DNA of 7,825 bases, from assembly GCA_030691805.1 (NCBI GenBank), contig JAUYDP010000195.1:1-7825 (forward strand), written 5' to 3'. The notes beneath the pieces were generated by a model that was given only the letters and a program-made list of their open reading frames with translations, did no database searches and was not told where the DNA came from. The position numbers were made by a program, and so were the translations under genes. Origin of the DNA: Dehalococcoidia bacterium (GTDB lineage Bacteria; Chloroflexota; Dehalococcoidia; JAUYDP01). Of the stretch, positions 5,845-7,825 are shown piece by piece; the first letter of the stretch is position 1, and every line of letters starts with the position of its first letter.

Positions 5845-7398
5845 ATGGAAGAGCCTTTGCGACAATATGACATTGAGGACCTACACAACTTCTTGAGGCA
5901 GTTTGAGCTAGTTCGCGGCTTAGAGACTCTGTCCTTGGTCAGTGCCCACTTGTGGAAGACCGGCAAGCCATTCAAGTATTTTGCCGATGAGGCGTTCTCT
6001 GAGTGGCAGACCGGGTTTCTGGCCCAAGAACTTATCCGGGTAGGCTTGGACTCCGCTTCCTTGAAGCTTGATCAAGATAACGCCATTGTACGCGTAATGC
6101 ATCTGGCAAACGGTCTCCGCGATTACTTTCAGTTGAACGACACGGGTACAGTAGAGTACCGGAGAGAACTCCGACGGTCATTCTGGTACCGGGTGGCGAA
6201 CGAGCAATTCGGCTCGCAGGCTAAACGGTGGTACCTGATCCCGAGGTACTTCGCTATGTTTGATAACCTTGCTCGTACCAACCGACGCGGTGATGAGCCC
6301 GACCTAGCGGCTGAGTTCCAAACTACCTGCCAACTCTCGATTCCAGACTTCATGAAGATCGGCTTTGCTATTCTGACTCGTATCACCGAGTTGGAGGAAC
6401 CGAGATTCCTCGCAGCCGACGTCTTACGGTCTGACGTGGAAACCATGCGGACGGTGCTTACACCGGAGAAAGTGGACTCTTTCCTGAGTTCTACCTCCCT
6501 GACTGTCGAGGAGTTCCGAACAGAGTTGGCGAACCAAGCCAGCCCTCCACGCGGTTTGGAGAAGCACTGGCTTAATCCCTTGTGGCGTCATCCCATCGTG
6601 AACACTGGGTTGGGATATGTCGTGCCCAGCGTGTGGCTGCTTGTCCAGCGATTCACTTCTGGGATCTACTTTGACTTCCTTGACCAGCGCCTCGACGATC
6701 GCCGGGCCATTCTAGGCTTTACAAGCCTGTTTGGACGGATCTTCGAGGACCACGTTGGGAAAGAGCTGGCTTGTCACTTCGAACCGGATGAGCTGAAAGG
6801 GCAGCAGCAGTACTGGGTCCGAAAAAGCGCTTGGAGCGGACCGGATTGGGCGATAATCGAAGGCAGGAGGGCAACCCTGATCGAGTGTAAAACGAGCAGG
6901 ATGACCAAGATCGAGAGGGAACGTGCGAAGATCCCGATGATCCGCAAGCACCTCCGTAAAGACATAATCCCAGCCATAAAGCGATTTCCGCAAAAGGCTG
7001 CGCATATCCGCAAGCGAGTGAAAGGATTGGAAGACTGGCCGGAGATAGACGACTTCGAGTTCGTCATACTATCGCTTGATCCATGGTGGCCCGAACTGCT
7101 TACCAAGCAAATCATCGCCGAAGAACTTAGTGCGGATCCGGCAAAGGACGTTCGATATCACCTTATGTGGGTAGAGCAACTGGAGCACTTGGGCTCGTTT
7201 AGATCAGGGACGACCATCTTCGATTTGCTTCGCCGTCGATGGGACGTAGCGCTCAACTGGGATACGCGGACCTATATGTTTGAAGAGGCCAACCGACTTG
7301 GACTTGCGCTGGTGAACTCAAGAATGGATCAGGTTGCTGAAGATTTCTTTAAGCAGATGGTCCCGGAAGAGGGCGGCACCTACAACGCGTGTGAGTGA
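5845..7398 (+). CDS. Uncharacterised protein with C-terminal PD-(D/E)XK nuclease-like domain
   Basis: From ATG 5845 the product is 517 residues; an upstream ATG at 5788 would add 19. It has no signal peptide or membrane segment, so it is probably cytoplasmic. The first 280 or so residues look mostly helical (RSFWYRV, YLIPRYFAMFDNL) and I recognise no named domain. Then come NPLWRHPIV and YVVPSVWLLVQRFTSGIYFD, a helix with a candidate acidic residue (GRIFEDHVGKEL, E301), and SGPDWAII followed by TLIECKTSR. The last two give D334-x12-E347-x-K349, the PD...E-x-K metal-site pattern of restriction-endonuclease-like nucleases. What it cuts, if anything, is unknown. The gene is divergent from ileS with no partner methylase or other defence gene beside it. 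Alternatives include a Holliday-junction- or repair-type nuclease or an inactive relative. The fold call rests on the motif only. Confidence 0.7.
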   Translation: MEEPLRQYDIEDLHNFLRQFELVRGLETLSLVSAHLWKTGKPFKYFADEAFSEWQTGFLAQELIRVGLDSASLKLDQDNAIVRVMHLANGLRDYFQLNDTGTVEYRRELRRSFWYRVANEQFGSQAKRWYLIPRYFAMFDNLARTNRRGDEPDLAAEFQTTCQLSIPDFMKIGFAILTRITELEEPRFLAADVLRSDVETMRTVLTPEKVDSFLSSTSLTVEEFRTELANQASPPRGLEKHWLNPLWRHPIVNTGLGYVVPSVWLLVQRFTSGIYFDFLDQRLDDRRAILGFTSLFGRIFEDHVGKELACHFEPDELKGQQQYWVRKSAWSGPDWAIIEGRRATLIECKTSRMTKIERERAKIPMIRKHLRKDIIPAIKRFPQKAAHIRKRVKGLEDWPEIDDFEFVILSLDPWWPELLTKQIIAEELSADPAKDVRYHLMWVEQLEHLGSFRSGTTIFDLLRRRWDVALNWDTRTYMFEEANRLGLALVNSRMDQVAEDFFKQMVPEEGGTYNACE

Positions 7399-7605
7399 GA
7401 CGTGTTCAACTGAGAGCGTTGCTGGTGCGGCTTCTGCATCGTGATTCTCTTAAATGTTCGCCAGAACTGATCGTCCGCTACGTAAGTGGTGGAAACGCGT
7501 CGATAAACTTTGACGTGGAGAGACGATTGTGGCTGCGCGTTGCATTTCTTCCAGAACTAACAGCACTGTATCTCCGGCCGCGGCGAATGAGTACGCAACG
7601 GCACG
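7399..7605. other. Convergent intergenic gap
   Basis: The 207 bases between the nuclease-like gene and the glycosyltransferase end contain no clear terminator, RNA or gene. A 78-codon frame starting at a GTG that overlaps the preceding stop has no recognisable similarity or ribosome binding site. Confidence 0.4.
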
Positions 7606-7825
7606 TCAGTATCGGCGCCCCTTCCAGGTGACGCCCCGCCGGCCTAACGCCCGGAGCCCGCAACCGAACATCATCCCCAGGAATATAACCCCAGCCAGTG
7701 GATGGGCCAGGGCGTACCATGGGCCCACCCGAAACAGCAATGTAGTGCGGGGGGTTGTCCCCAGCTCCCGGCCCCAGCCAGGGTCAATCCCCCCCACAAC
7801 GCCTACAATCCCCCCGCGCAAAATA
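7606..7825 (-). CDS. Family-2 glycosyltransferase, C-terminal end (partial, continues off right edge)
   Basis: The frame is open to the window edge and stops at TGA 7608-7606. The visible 72 residues include WYALAHPLAGVIFLGMMFG, a hydrophobic segment likely to span the membrane, and finish with GRRGVTWKGRRY. The ending R-G-V-T-W-K/R-G-x-x-Y after a last membrane helix is typical of membrane-anchored family-2 glycosyltransferases, including CrtQ- and HpnB-like enzymes in Chloroflexota. The catalytic domain lies outside the window, so donor and acceptor cannot be inferred. A TTG at 7821 is not the true start, since the frame stays open upstream. Confidence 0.65.
   Translation of the reverse strand, partial: ILRGGIVGVVGGIDPGWGRELGTTPRTTLLFRVGPWYALAHPLAGVIFLGMMFGCGLRALGRRGVTWKGRRY

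Noticed and set aside
5413..5865. Open frames on both strands over the T-box region
   Set aside because: They overlap the riboswitch and promoter and show no family features.
7395..7631. 78-codon plus-strand frame overlapping the nuclease-like gene stop
   Set aside because: Its GTGA overlap looks like translational coupling, but there is no similarity and it runs into the convergent glycosyltransferase end.

Overview
The window looks like a chromosomal segment of a Chloroflexota (Dehalococcoidia- or Anaerolineae-like) bacterium. This is an inference from three things: a T-box-controlled, IleS2-type isoleucyl-tRNA synthetase; a glycosyltransferase-2 C-terminus of the type seen in that phylum; and an Ig-like domain fragment with the TTWHYKTTTSSC signature I associate with it. 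No rRNA, tRNA or CRISPR array was found.

Layout. Positions 1-208 (minus) carry a fragment of a secreted-type Ig-like domain protein that runs off the left edge. Positions about 209-1020 contain no gene I can support, but hold a good-looking plus-strand promoter and several hairpins. Positions 1021-1823 (minus) hold a gene for a glycine/sarcosine/betaine reductase selenoprotein-B-like protein. It has an in-frame TGA (selenocysteine, in a U-x-x-C motif) followed at once by a SECIS-like hairpin. Its 5' part is interrupted by a 29-bp palindromic repeat that breaks the frame, and removing exactly those 29 bases restores it. Positions 1852-5097 (minus) are ileS. Positions about 5098-5561 (minus) hold its promoter and a full T-box leader with an AUC isoleucine specifier, an AGGGTGGCACCGCGG T-box and a terminator. 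A block made of a perfect 26-bp palindrome and 2.5 copies of a 35-bp direct repeat sits inside this leader, between its 5' domains and the antiterminator.

Divergent from ileS, positions 5845-7398 (plus) encode an uncharacterised protein of about 517 residues with a C-terminal PD-(D/E)XK nuclease-like signature. Positions 7606-7825 (minus) are the C-terminus of a family-2 glycosyltransferase that continues beyond the right edge.

How it fits together: ileS and the selenoprotein gene are 28 bases apart on the same strand and probably share the tRNA-Ile-responsive leader, so uncharged tRNA-Ile would raise both. Two different small palindromic repeats have landed in this one transcription unit, one in the riboswitch and one in the downstream gene. 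The most interesting signals are the recoded TGA with its hairpin, the repeat that breaks that gene, and the repeat block inside the T-box.
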